A DNA stretch of 64,000 nucleotides from NCBI RefSeq assembly GCF_001189965.1, contig NZ_LFLU01000011.1:62001-126000 (forward strand), in the 5' to 3' direction. How positions within the stretch are numbered: position 1 is the first letter of the stretch; each line of letters opens with the position of its first letter. Under the pieces are notes generated by a model that was not told where the DNA came from, did no database searches, and saw only the letters and a program-made list of their open reading frames with translations. This stretch comes from Herbaspirillum rhizosphaerae. GTDB lineage: Bacteria > Pseudomonadota > Gammaproteobacteria > Burkholderiales > Burkholderiaceae_D. The position numbers and the translations under genes were made by a program. Below, piece after piece: positions 27,933-36,551 of this stretch.

Positions 27933-28723
27933 ACTCTCCCGGGCGGTCGGCAAGCGCTCACGTCAGTAGCCGAAAATAAAAAACAAATCTGACTGAGCGA
28001 GCCGACGGCCGCAACCATAAACGGGTTGCGATCAGGCGATCGGAGGAAGCGCTTGATCACACACCAAGCTGCGCAACAAACTGGCGGGGACATGTCAGCT
28101 GCCTCCTTCATCCCGAATCGCGGAATTCATCTCTGCAATTAAAAAACAACTAGAACTCATTTCATCAACAGGCTTGAGATGCGTTCTACTATCGCTTGAT
28201 CGATCTTCAACAAAAAAACACTGCCTTGATCGCGACTTATGCAACGGCATCGATGATTGTTACAAGAAAAAAACAGATTGCCATCATCGCAATATGTCGA
28301 GCAGAAGCGGCATCGATTCATCATTAACCCGACCATCGCGATACGCCGCAAAATCCTCACAAAACCCAGTCTGGTGGCCGCTCACAAGCCCCTTCCCCGA
28401 ATCTGAAAACACCGACTATATCGCCTGGTATCGCTTGTGCTGGATTGTCTAATTCGAAAATAGACGAGTACATATTTCGACCATGAATATCGAATTAATT
28501 TTGGTTTTTACGGATTTTTCAAAAGGCATGAATCTAGTTCAAAGAGCGAATCTACAATGAGTTCCTTTTCGAATTTCCGGTAGGTATTAATCGCCGGTGA
28601 TGCAGTAATTTAATTTGGTTTCGGTCTGCTCGCACCTGGCATGTGCGTCTGTTTCTGCTGTTGAAAATGGTCGACGGTGTGTTGCGGGTTTCGTTTTCAG
28701 TTATTCCTTCGGAGGGTATTTAC
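27933..28723. other. A/T-rich gene-free stretch upstream of the urease-like operon
   Basis: 791 bases of clearly lower GC than the flanks, with many A- and T-runs (for example around 28200-28280 and 28440-28620). Short frames exist, such as 28174-28452, but none has a Shine-Dalgarno sequence or convincing composition. It probably contains the promoter of the urease-like operon; I could not pick a good -35/-10 pair. It may mark the edge of an acquired segment. Confidence 0.5.
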
Positions 28724-29026
28724 ATGAGCGATATTGGGTATGGTCAGGCTTTCATGGACACGGCGCTGGCGGCGATCATCGCCAGAAAAAGACTGGAACG
28801 TGGCGTCAAGTTGAACCTGGTGGAAGCGGAAGCGCTCATCCGGGATTTCATTCACGAGGGCGCCAGGGACGGCAGGTCGGTGGCGGAGTTGATGGCCGCC
28901 AGCGCGGGAGTTCTGACGCGTGATCAGGTCATGGAAGGCGTTGCCGACATGCTGACCCCCATCACCACCGTCGGAAGTTTTCCAACGGGTCTGCATCCTG
29001 TCACGGTCTGGAATCCGATTCGATGA
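28724..29026 (+). CDS. ureA: Urease gamma-subunit homologue
   Basis: A 100-residue protein, the exact length of urease gamma (UreA). Conserved blocks are recognisable in order: [47 protein letters not shown] and a terminal VTVWNPI in place of the usual VTVHNPI. The first 20 residues are divergent. A strong GGAGGG Shine-Dalgarno lies 7 bases before the ATG, which fixes the start although the frame is open to 28643. First gene of an operon with alpha- and beta-like subunits. The symbol denotes homology only; the complex is unlikely to be an active urease because of the alpha subunit. Confidence 0.9.
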   Translation: MSDIGYGQAFMDTALAAIIARKRLERGVKLNLVEAEALIRDFIHEGARDGRSVAELMAASAGVLTRDQVMEGVADMLTPITTVGSFPTGLHPVTVWNPIR

Positions 29027-29107
29027 CAGGCAAGCATCCGGTTCGATGGTGTGCAGGGGCGCCCAGCCCTGTTTTTTGAATATTTCGTCAAAAAAAATGG
29101 AGTCAAC

Positions 29108-30745
29108 ATGACAAAGATTACTCGTGACAAGTATCGCAATATGTTTGGTCCGACCACAGGAGATCGTTTCCGCCTGGGCGATACCAACCTGTGGGCGCAA
29201 ATTGAACGCGACTTTACGACCTATGGCGAAGAGCTCACCTTCGGCATGGGAAAAGCGATCCGTGACGGGATGGGGCAATCCCAGCTCTCGCAGGCACAAG
29301 GAGCATGCGACACGGTCATTATCAATGCGGTGGTGATCGACCACACCGGCGTGTTCAAGGCGGATATCGGCATCACCGGCGGCAATATTTCCGGCATCGG
29401 CAAGGCCGGCAATCCGGATATGCAGCCCGGGGTCAGCCTGATTGTCGGCCCCGGCACCCAGATCATCGATGCAAGCGGCAAGGTGGTGACGGCGGGAACG
29501 GTGGCCTCGAATGTACCGATCTCGTCTCCCAACATCCTGGGGGCCATGTCCGCCTCCGGCGTCACAACGGTGATCGGCGGCGGCTCCGGGCCGCTCACGG
29601 CGACCCGCGTCACCAGCTCCACGCCCGGCGCCTGGGCAGGATTGCGGCTGCTCGACTCGCTGGATGCCTGGCCCTTGAATTTCCTTGTCCTCGGCGTCGG
29701 CAACGTGTCGCAGCCTGCGGCGCTCATAGAGCAGATCACGAACGGTATCGCCGCCGGGTTCGTGGTGCACGACAATCGCGGTTCTACACCTGCCGCGATC
29801 GACGCTTGTCTGAGCGTGGCCGACGACTACGGCCTGCCGGTTGTGATCGCTTCGGATACATTGAATGAGTCCGCCTACGTTGATGACACTATCGCAGCGT
29901 TCAAAGGTCGCACGGTCATTGCCGTTGACATTGACGGGGTTGAAGGCGGCCATAGCCCGGACGTGGTGAAACTGGCGGGATTGCCGAATTGCCTCCCCAC
30001 CACCAGTATCGCGGCGCATCCTCACACCAAGGACACTATCGATGGATTGCTCGATGCAGTCGTCAGGGCCAACAATCTCGACAAGGCGATTCCGGAAGAC
30101 GTGGCGGTGGCGGAGTCGATGGTGTTAAGGGATGTGATCACGGCGGCAGATATTTTGCATGATCTGGGCGCTATTTCCATCTTCAGCGCGACGTCCGTCG
30201 TTCCGGAGGCGAACGCGACGATGGCGACCCGGGTATGGCAAACAGCCCACAAGATGAAGGCCCAACGCGGCGCCCTTCCGGGGGACAACCCGCAGTCGGA
30301 TAACGCACGCATCAGGCGCTACATCGCGAAATATACGATCAATCCCGCGATCGCCTATGGCGTCAGCCGGCAGGTCGGGTCGGTGGAAGTCGGCAAGCTG
30401 GCGGATCTGGTGCTATGGGATCGGGCGCGTTTCGGGGTCGCCCCGGAGCTGGTCATCAAGGGCGGAGTCGCCGTGGTGGACCGCGACTCGGCCATCCTTT
30501 CCACGGACCAGAGCCTGATCTTCACCGCCGGCGAGAATCGCCTCCCCTCCGACGCTTTCCGCCACAGACCGACCAGTATCGAGGTGAACAGGGTGCGTGG
30601 CCTGCGCAAGGCGGACATGGTGCACAACGGCACAACTCCCCGGATCGCGGTCGACCCGGAGACGTTTCAGGTCATGGCAGAGGGCGAGCTGCTGACCGGC
30701 GGGCCCGCGGACCTTGTTCCGTTGGCGCAGTTGTATACCCTCTGA
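29108..30745 (+). CDS. ureC: Urease alpha-subunit homologue lacking all nickel ligands
   Basis: A 545-residue amidohydrolase-fold protein clearly homologous to UreC (about 567 residues): [60 protein letters not shown] and [10 protein letters not shown] are all kept. A constant offset of about 1-2 residues to Klebsiella numbering places N135 and P137 at His134 and His136, V219 at the carbamylated Lys217, A248 at His246, D274 at His272 and T362 at Asp360. The flap Cys319-His320 is A321-N322 and Arg336 is M338; only His219 remains (H221). Hence no dinuclear nickel centre can form by the known chemistry. The frame is intact with a GGAG Shine-Dalgarno, so it is maintained, not a pseudogene. The symbol denotes homology only. 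Confidence 0.93.
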   Translation: MTKITRDKYRNMFGPTTGDRFRLGDTNLWAQIERDFTTYGEELTFGMGKAIRDGMGQSQLSQAQGACDTVIINAVVIDHTGVFKADIGITGGNISGIGKAGNPDMQPGVSLIVGPGTQIIDASGKVVTAGTVASNVPISSPNILGAMSASGVTTVIGGGSGPLTATRVTSSTPGAWAGLRLLDSLDAWPLNFLVLGVGNVSQPAALIEQITNGIAAGFVVHDNRGSTPAAIDACLSVADDYGLPVVIASDTLNESAYVDDTIAAFKGRTVIAVDIDGVEGGHSPDVVKLAGLPNCLPTTSIAAHPHTKDTIDGLLDAVVRANNLDKAIPEDVAVAESMVLRDVITAADILHDLGAISIFSATSVVPEANATMATRVWQTAHKMKAQRGALPGDNPQSDNARIRRYIAKYTINPAIAYGVSRQVGSVEVGKLADLVLWDRARFGVAPELVIKGGVAVVDRDSAILSTDQSLIFTAGENRLPSDAFRHRPTSIEVNRVRGLRKADMVHNGTTPRIAVDPETFQVMAEGELLTGGPADLVPLAQLYTL

Positions 30746-30785
30746 ACCGACACCCCCATCCACACTTTCAGGAGGACGCAATATC

Positions 30786-31058
30786 ATGATTCCAGGCGAA
30801 TACGACACCACCATCACCGGCGACATCGAACTCAACCAGGGCCGGCAACCCGTCAACCTCACGGTTGTGAACACCGGAGACCGGCCCATCCAGGTGGGCA
30901 GCCACTATCACTTCCTCGAGACAAATCCGGCCCTTTCTTTCAACAGGGATCTCGCCCGCGGCTTCCGCCTGGACATTGCGTCCGGCTCCTCTGTCCGGTT
31001 CGAGCCGGGGCAGAGCCGCGATGTGACGCTGGTTCCTTTCTCAGGCAGGCGCCCTTGA
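30786..31058 (+). CDS. ureB: Urease beta-subunit homologue, C-terminally short
   Basis: A 90-residue protein homologous to urease beta (about 101-106 residues). It starts MIPGEYD and retains [34 protein letters not shown] and FSGRR, then stops where normal UreB continues into the FGFRGEV-type tail. An AGGAGG Shine-Dalgarno lies 10 bases upstream. It comes after the alpha gene (gamma-alpha-beta), whereas urease operons have gamma-beta-alpha. Beta normally packs against alpha and helps to form the trimer, so these proteins may still assemble into a urease-shaped complex. Confidence 0.9.
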   Translation: MIPGEYDTTITGDIELNQGRQPVNLTVVNTGDRPIQVGSHYHFLETNPALSFNRDLARGFRLDIASGSSVRFEPGQSRDVTLVPFSGRRP

Positions 31059-31158
31059 CAAAGTCTCCCATCGGATGATCGATGGGAGGCAGTCCGCAGC
31101 AGAACAAAGCCGCGCCGAAGGTGGAAACCCCGGCCGGCGCTAACATTGCGAGTTGACG

Positions 31159-32271
31159 ATGCTACTAGTGTTAATGCCGATTCTGGTCGCGGCGGTATTC
31201 GCCACGTCCGGAATACTCAAGTCCGCGGACGGCGCGGAAACCCTGTCCTTTCTCCGCCGCCTGCCGCTGCCCGGATGGCTGAAGAACAAGACGGTCGCAG
31301 GACTGATCCCGCTGGGGGACTTTGTACTCGCTGCAGCGCTTGTGCTTGCCGGCGGCGGCTGGTTTCTCGCCGTCGGCGTCGCCACGCTTGCGGTCACGCT
31401 CGCTTACCTGGCGATCGTGGTGTGGGCGTGGCGCGCGCCGGAAGAGATTGCCTGCAACTGCTTCGGCAGCCTCCGCCGGGAACCTGTCTCGGGGCGCACG
31501 GTGGCACGCAATGGCGTGCTCGTCACGGCGGCTGTCGTGCTGGTCCTCATGGGCGCCTTCGGCTACCCCGGCGTGCCCGCGCAAGTCCTGTCCATGCGCG
31601 CCGATGACCTGGCCTGGTTGCTGCTGGTATTGTGCCTCGCCGCGGCCCTCGGCTGGAGCTGGTTGCGACGGCCAGGATTGACGGCTCCCTCCGCGATCGG
31701 TGCTGCGCCCGTTGCGGAGCATGCGGACCAGGCTTCGCAGTCATGGTCGCCGATACTGCCACCGCCCTCAAGTCTTGAGCATGCGCGCGCCCGCACGGAG
31801 GGCATGCGGCTTCCTCCCATCGAGCTTGTGTCGCGCGCGGGAGACATCGTCTACCTCGACAAGCTGAACAAGAAAGAAGACCGCCTGGTGTTCTTCATTC
31901 AGTCGGGGTGCGACGCCTGCGCAGAAATCATGCCCCTGATGCCGCTGTGGGAAACCCTGCTGCGGGGCAAGATCGAAGTCATGGCCGTCAGCCAGAGCCC
32001 GCGCGCGGAGTTCATGGCGGCGCATCCCGAGGTCGCTCATTTCACCTGTTACGGCGGCCTTTCCGCGGCGGAAAAACTCTCCATTGTGGTGTCGCCCAGC
32101 ATGGTGCTGCTCGGTCACGAAGGCGTCGTTCTGGCCGGCCCCATTGCCGGGCCGGATGAGATCGCCGCATTCATGACCGGACTCATCCGTGCAGCGGTTC
32201 CCACCCCCGACACGCATCGTCGACCGCTTCATCCATCCTACATCTACGCAACGAGCGAAGGAAAATCATGA
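31159..32271 (+). CDS. MauE-like membrane protein fused to a thioredoxin-like domain
   Basis: A 370-residue protein with two parts. Residues 1-170 have about four membrane segments and a CNCFG motif (C99, C101), as in the MauE/DoxX-like redox membrane proteins. After a Pro/Ser linker, residues 210-350 form a periplasmic thioredoxin-like domain with a C251-D-A-C254 pair in FFIQSGCDACAEIMP, similar in order to MauD. In methylamine utilisation MauE and MauD are separate and help disulfide formation in the amine dehydrogenase; here they are one chain. ATG at 31159 is chosen; a TTG lies two codons earlier. The stop overlaps the next start. Confidence 0.82.
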   Translation: MLLVLMPILVAAVFATSGILKSADGAETLSFLRRLPLPGWLKNKTVAGLIPLGDFVLAAALVLAGGGWFLAVGVATLAVTLAYLAIVVWAWRAPEEIACNCFGSLRREPVSGRTVARNGVLVTAAVVLVLMGAFGYPGVPAQVLSMRADDLAWLLLVLCLAAALGWSWLRRPGLTAPSAIGAAPVAEHADQASQSWSPILPPPSSLEHARARTEGMRLPPIELVSRAGDIVYLDKLNKKEDRLVFFIQSGCDACAEIMPLMPLWETLLRGKIEVMAVSQSPRAEFMAAHPEVAHFTCYGGLSAAEKLSIVVSPSMVLLGHEGVVLAGPIAGPDEIAAFMTGLIRAAVPTPDTHRRPLHPSYIYATSEGKS

Positions 32272-34400
32272 GCACTACGCCCGCTTCACATTCCTCACCC
32301 CGCTTAGCCTGCCCATCGTATACGGTGCAACTGCAGCAGCTGCTGCAATTAGGAAACGCCGACAAAGTGATCACTGCGCGACATCGCGGCGATTTCTCCG
32401 CAGCTTTCGGTGAAAACACGCTGGAAGCCTTCCATCGCTCCTACCAGAATTGCCGGGCCGCCATCGAGACCGACGTGCGCTTCGCTCAGGTGCCGTCGGG
32501 AGGCGACCAGAAAGACGCCGCCGTCGTTTTCCACGACACCAACATCGGCAAGATGCTGGTGGACCGCTACGCGCCGCACTTCTGGGATCCGAGCAATATC
32601 GGTCGGGACAACACCCCGCTCACGCAGTTGACGGTGGCGCAACTGCAGGCCTACAAGGTGCTCAACGTCTTTACGCGACAGCCGCTTGGACGAGGCGATC
32701 CCAATTATCCCGGCGTCCATACGCTGAATCAGCTCCTGACCGACTATGTGCGCGGGGGATATCAGTCCCTGATCTATCTCGACATCAAAATGTCGGGGGA
32801 CGATGTCGCCAACCGCAAGTACGTGATCGACACCGCACGGGTGATCAAGGACGTCGACGACGCCAATCCCGGCTCGGACCTGTTTAACCGCGTCATCCTG
32901 AAATACAACTTCCATCTGTTCCCGAGGCCGGTCGATCTCTCCAACGCCCTGGCAGCAGCCGGAGTCATCCCTATCCTCGGCGTCCTCGCCAACCCCTATC
33001 TGGCGCCGTTCGGGATCAAGAGAATCAACGATCTCCCCGCCGGCACCGTGCCTCAGCCGCCTGTGCCGACTGGCGGCGCGCGCCCCTACACGGCCGACTA
33101 CAGCACGCAAGCCGCGAAAGCCGTCGGATGGTGGTCCGCCGCCGTCCGCGACAACGGCACCAGCCGGCCGATCGTGACGCCGGTCGCCGTCGAGATCGTG
33201 ATCAAAGACTCCATCAATTTCCTCAATGTGCGAGATCAGACGCACCCGGTCCTCGGCGATTACCTTGTCCCTGTCAGCGGCACCGCATTCAGTTCCATGC
33301 CGGGCTGCGCAGCGAACATGCCGGCACTGCATCCATGCAACACCCAACCCGGTTCCGTCGCCGAGCTTGCCGCTATCGTCAAATGGTACAAAAAAGCCCT
33401 CGGGATTTTCGCCGCCATCCCTGACTACCTGTTCTGGCGAGACGAGTACACCGAATTCGGCGTCCCCAACCTGACGCCGCCCTCCTCCGGCGGACTCCTC
33501 AAGACCATGCGCGCCGACGTCGGTTACTACAACAACGATTCCCGCTGCTGCTACTGGGCCGATGACCGCCTCTCCAACGACCCGGAGTTCATCGAAGGCG
33601 CCGACTACCGGATGATCCTCGAATGGCACAGTGCCATCGGCGTCAACCTGTTTACCGCAGACGACACCGATTCCATCGATCGCTTCTACGACATCAGAGG
33701 AAATCTCGACAAGATTGCCATGCCGGTGCTCATCGCCCCCGACCGCAGGATGAACTCAGCGCTTGCCTGGGCATACCGATATTATGATCGTCCGGCGCGT
33801 CCCAGCGTGCAAATCAGATCCTGGCAAACCGATGCCGCCGGCAATACGCTCTGCATCTGGGGCAACGCGTCGAGCGCCTGGGTGGGCCGCTGCGACGCCT
33901 CCCTCTGGCCGGCCGAGCAGACAACATTTGTCACACGCCTGGTTACCGCCCCTGCCGTTGCGGCGGAAGGATGGATGCAAATCTGGAACCGGACCATGAG
34001 TCATTGCCTGTATAGCGACTCCGGGAGCGACGCTCGATGGGCTGCCGCTGCGTCGAGCCAATGCCAGCAAACCGCCCTCGCATCGCATTGGGACTGGGAC
34101 AATGGCGGCCACATCCGGACGCGCAACAATCCTGCGCGGGTCCTGTATAGCGATTACGTCAACCCCAATGAATGGGAAACCTTGAAGGTGGGAAGCATTA
34201 GCAGCGGCGACAATGACAAATGGTTCATCGTCGTGAGCCACGTCGGCCCCGGACCTGGGCCTATCCCACCGCTCCCCCCGATACCCGGCAACCGCTTAAG
34301 CTCACCGCCGTCACTCTTGGCGCTGTACTTTAAGAATCCGTTCACCGGTGGGCTTAGAGTGATCAACCGATTGTTAGGAGGCTGGTTCAATCCACGCTAA
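32268..34400 (+). CDS. Glycerophosphodiester phosphodiesterase-like protein with C-terminal extension
   Basis: A 710-residue protein. Residues 35-330 look like a GDPD/PLC TIM barrel with intact catalytic features: H39-R-G41, E49-N-T51, E67 and D69 in AIETDV, H89-D90 in VVFHD and LDIKM. Large insertions lengthen the barrel to about residue 500. The last 180 residues (TLCIWGN, CLYSDSGSD, RVLYSDYVN, each followed by a Trp) look like a ricin-type beta-trefoil or related repeat, with low confidence. No signal peptide or membrane segment is visible, unusual for a barrel with an attached binding domain. The ATG overlaps the previous stop by 4 bases (ATGA), so it is translationally coupled. Substrate unknown. 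Confidence 0.75.
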   Translation: MSTTPASHSSPRLACPSYTVQLQQLLQLGNADKVITARHRGDFSAAFGENTLEAFHRSYQNCRAAIETDVRFAQVPSGGDQKDAAVVFHDTNIGKMLVDRYAPHFWDPSNIGRDNTPLTQLTVAQLQAYKVLNVFTRQPLGRGDPNYPGVHTLNQLLTDYVRGGYQSLIYLDIKMSGDDVANRKYVIDTARVIKDVDDANPGSDLFNRVILKYNFHLFPRPVDLSNALAAAGVIPILGVLANPYLAPFGIKRINDLPAGTVPQPPVPTGGARPYTADYSTQAAKAVGWWSAAVRDNGTSRPIVTPVAVEIVIKDSINFLNVRDQTHPVLGDYLVPVSGTAFSSMPGCAANMPALHPCNTQPGSVAELAAIVKWYKKALGIFAAIPDYLFWRDEYTEFGVPNLTPPSSGGLLKTMRADVGYYNNDSRCCYWADDRLSNDPEFIEGADYRMILEWHSAIGVNLFTADDTDSIDRFYDIRGNLDKIAMPVLIAPDRRMNSALAWAYRYYDRPARPSVQIRSWQTDAAGNTLCIWGNASSAWVGRCDASLWPAEQTTFVTRLVTAPAVAAEGWMQIWNRTMSHCLYSDSGSDARWAAAASSQCQQTALASHWDWDNGGHIRTRNNPARVLYSDYVNPNEWETLKVGSISSGDNDKWFIVVSHVGPGPGPIPPLPPIPGNRLSSPPSLLALYFKNPFTGGLRVINRLLGGWFNPR

Positions 34401-34482
34401 GCGTTCAGTTCACCCTACTGAGGCCTTCGCGACCCGGTTGACGGGGGAAAGCCCAATCAAACCGAAAATGGTCTGGCGTCAG

Positions 34483-34521
34483 AATTGGATGTCGATGGGC
34501 TCATCGACATCCAATTTTTTT
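34483..34521 (+). terminator. Terminator of the urease-like operon
   Basis: A 15-bp perfect stem, AATTGGATGTCGATG with CATCGACATCCAATT, 4-base loop and seven T residues. It ends the 28724-34400 operon and separates it from the cytochrome c peroxidase gene. Confidence 0.93.
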
Positions 34522-34670
34522 GCACCTTTTTTTACGCAAAAAAGGAACAGAGATTCTGATGAGAAGACAATGGACGGCTCATTGGTAAATACAGGTACAA
34601 AACGACGATAATGCAGCATCCGGAACCGCTTCTTCACACTTTAGTCACATTGCCCTGCTAACCTGCGCGC

Positions 34671-35942
34671 ATGAAATCCCTGTACCTTGTCGCCGCCGTC
34701 ACGGCCTCCCTCGCCCTCGCCGCCCTGTATTTCGACAGCCAGTCGCCGGTGGTCGCTGCTTCGGCAGGCACGCCCGCTTACGCCAACGCTGCCTATGCGC
34801 CCCAGCCGGGACGCCGTCCGAGCGTGGAAGAAATGACCGCGCTGGGCCGCACCATGTTTTTCGACCCCTCGCTGTCGGGTTCCGGCAAGCAATCCTGCGC
34901 AACTTGCCATAGCCCGGACCATGCCTTCGGTCCCCCGAACGACCTGTCGGTGCAGCTTGGCGGCAAGGACATGAAAACCGTCGGCACGCGCGCGGTGCCG
35001 TCGCTGCGTTACGGGCAAAACGTGCCGCCGTTCAGCGAACACTTCCACGACGACGACGGCGACGACAGTATCGATGCCGGCCCGACCGGCGGTCGCACCT
35101 GGGACGGCCGCGCCGATTCGGCCCACGACCAGGCGCGCATCCCTTTGTTGTCGGCGCACGAGATGGCCAATGCCGATGCAGCGGAAGTGGTCGCCAAACT
35201 TAAACGCGCACCGTATGTTGCGCAATTCAAGGCGACCTTCGGCGAAACGATTTTCGACAATACCGATCGCGCTTTCCAGGCGGCGCTGATGGCGCTGGAA
35301 GTATTCCAGGAAAGCCCGGTCGATTTCTATCCCTACACCAGCAAGTACGATGCATACCTGCGCAAGCAAACCACCTTGAGTGCCCAGGAATTGCGCGGTC
35401 TGGAATTGTTCAACGAGCCGGCCAAGGGCAATTGCGCTTCTTGCCACCTCAGCGAGATCCTGCCCAACGGCGCGTTCCCGCAGTTCACCGATTACGGCCT
35501 GATCGCCGTGGGCGTGCCGCGCAACAAGAAGATTCCTGCCAACAAGGATCCGCACTATTACGACTTCGGCCTGTGCGGCCCGGAGCGCACCGACTTCAAG
35601 GACAAGCCGGAATACTGCGGCCTGTTCAAGACCCCGACCCTGCGCAACATCGCGCTGCGCCAGACCTTCTTCCACAACGGCGTGTTCCACACGCTGCAGG
35701 AGGTGATGGAGTTCTATGTCCAGCGCGATACCAATCCGGAGAAATGGTATCCGCGCAATCGCGACGGCAGCATCCGCAAGTTCGACGACCTGCTGCCGGA
35801 GCATTTTTCCAATGTGAACATGGAGCCGCCCTTCGATCGCCAGCCGGGCGACAAACCGGCGCTCAACGATGCAGAGATCAAGGACGTGATTGCGTTTTTG
35901 AAGACGCTGACGGATGGTTACAAACCTGAGTCGAAACAGTAA
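34671..35942 (+). CDS. Di-haem cytochrome c peroxidase / MauG-family protein
   Basis: A 423-residue periplasmic di-haem protein. An N-terminal signal or anchor (LYLVAAVTASLALAALYF) precedes two c-type haem sites: C76-A-T-C79-H80 and C255-A-S-C258-H259. Family members are either peroxidases that reduce H2O2 or MauG-type enzymes that make the tryptophan tryptophylquinone cofactor. Regions LFKTPTLRNIALR and FFHNGVFHTLQEVMEFY are typical of the family. It has its own transcription unit, 270 bases after the terminator of the urease-like operon. A possible redox link to the MauE-thioredoxin protein is only positional. Confidence 0.88.
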   Translation: MKSLYLVAAVTASLALAALYFDSQSPVVAASAGTPAYANAAYAPQPGRRPSVEEMTALGRTMFFDPSLSGSGKQSCATCHSPDHAFGPPNDLSVQLGGKDMKTVGTRAVPSLRYGQNVPPFSEHFHDDDGDDSIDAGPTGGRTWDGRADSAHDQARIPLLSAHEMANADAAEVVAKLKRAPYVAQFKATFGETIFDNTDRAFQAALMALEVFQESPVDFYPYTSKYDAYLRKQTTLSAQELRGLELFNEPAKGNCASCHLSEILPNGAFPQFTDYGLIAVGVPRNKKIPANKDPHYYDFGLCGPERTDFKDKPEYCGLFKTPTLRNIALRQTFFHNGVFHTLQEVMEFYVQRDTNPEKWYPRNRDGSIRKFDDLLPEHFSNVNMEPPFDRQPGDKPALNDAEIKDVIAFLKTLTDGYKPESKQ

Positions 35943-36043
35943 GGGACAACTCAGCACTGGACGGTGCAACGAAGTAAAACCAGGCGAAACGAGGCTGAGC
36001 CAAGCGAGACGAACAGTTCTGTTATGAAGCTGTGTTAACGAGA

Positions 36044-36068
36044 AAAACCCGCTGCGAGCGGGTTTTTC
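36044..36068. terminator. Bidirectional terminator
   Basis: An 11-bp perfect stem, AAAAACCCGCT with AGCGGGTTTTT, and a 3-base loop, between the convergent cytochrome c peroxidase gene and the small gene at 36121. Confidence 0.9.
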
Positions 36069-36120
36069 ATTTCATGCTGCGACAAGAGTAACGACCAGCG
36101 CAACGACCAGCAGCAAGGAA

Positions 36121-36357
36121 TCAGGCAGTTGTGCTGATCGTGGTGCCGATGACTTCGCCGTTGGAATTGCGCGAGGACTGCGTGGCTTGCGCCTGGCGTG
36201 CAGCTTCAGCGCGTTGTTCCTCGAGCCGGCGTTGTGCGTTTTCTTGATCCTGACGCGCCTGCAACGCGCGCGCGTTGTCGAGATTGGTTACCGACGGACC
36301 GGAGTTGGGAGAGCTGGATACAGCGCCAGGAGAGCTGGCAGTAATTGCGACGTCCAT
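36121..36357 (-). CDS. Small hydrophilic hypothetical protein
   Basis: A 78-residue protein with a Ser/Pro-rich N-terminus (starts MDVAITASSPG), a central charged helix rich in Gln, Arg, Glu and Ala (near 30-60, coiled-coil-like) and a Ser/Thr-rich tail. An AGGTGA Shine-Dalgarno 6 bases before the ATG and a terminator downstream support a real gene. No family recognised. Confidence 0.65.
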   Translation of the reverse strand: MDVAITASSPGAVSSSPNSGPSVTNLDNARALQARQDQENAQRRLEEQRAEAARQAQATQSSRNSNGEVIGTTISTTA

Positions 36358-36551
36358 AAAATCACCTTTCAGTACCTGAGAACATAGTAGGAGTCCGGCG
36401 TCGAAATGTGCGGACCTGTGAGCATCTTACACCTTTGAGACAGCTTGCCAAGCTACCGAAGCGTTTGCTTACAAAGCCGGGTTGCCGTCACGACAACTTG
36501 GCGAAAACCCGCGCCATGCCTCGTTGACAACGAATATTAGCTGAGCGGCAA

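Noticed and set aside
28174-28452. 92-codon frame in the A/T-rich gap before the urease-like operon
   Set aside because: No Shine-Dalgarno sequence, no recognisable motif and composition like the surrounding non-coding DNA.
28636-28651. TGGCATGTGCGTC as a sigma-54 promoter for the urease-like operon
   Set aside because: The GC element is missing at the required distance from GG.
29108-30745. Urease alpha homologue as an ordinary active urease
   Set aside because: All six nickel ligands and the flap Cys/His are substituted, and accessory genes are missing.
29108-30745. Urease alpha homologue as a pseudogene
   Set aside because: The frame is uninterrupted, has a ribosome site, keeps the framework motifs, and lies in an intact operon with matching subunits.
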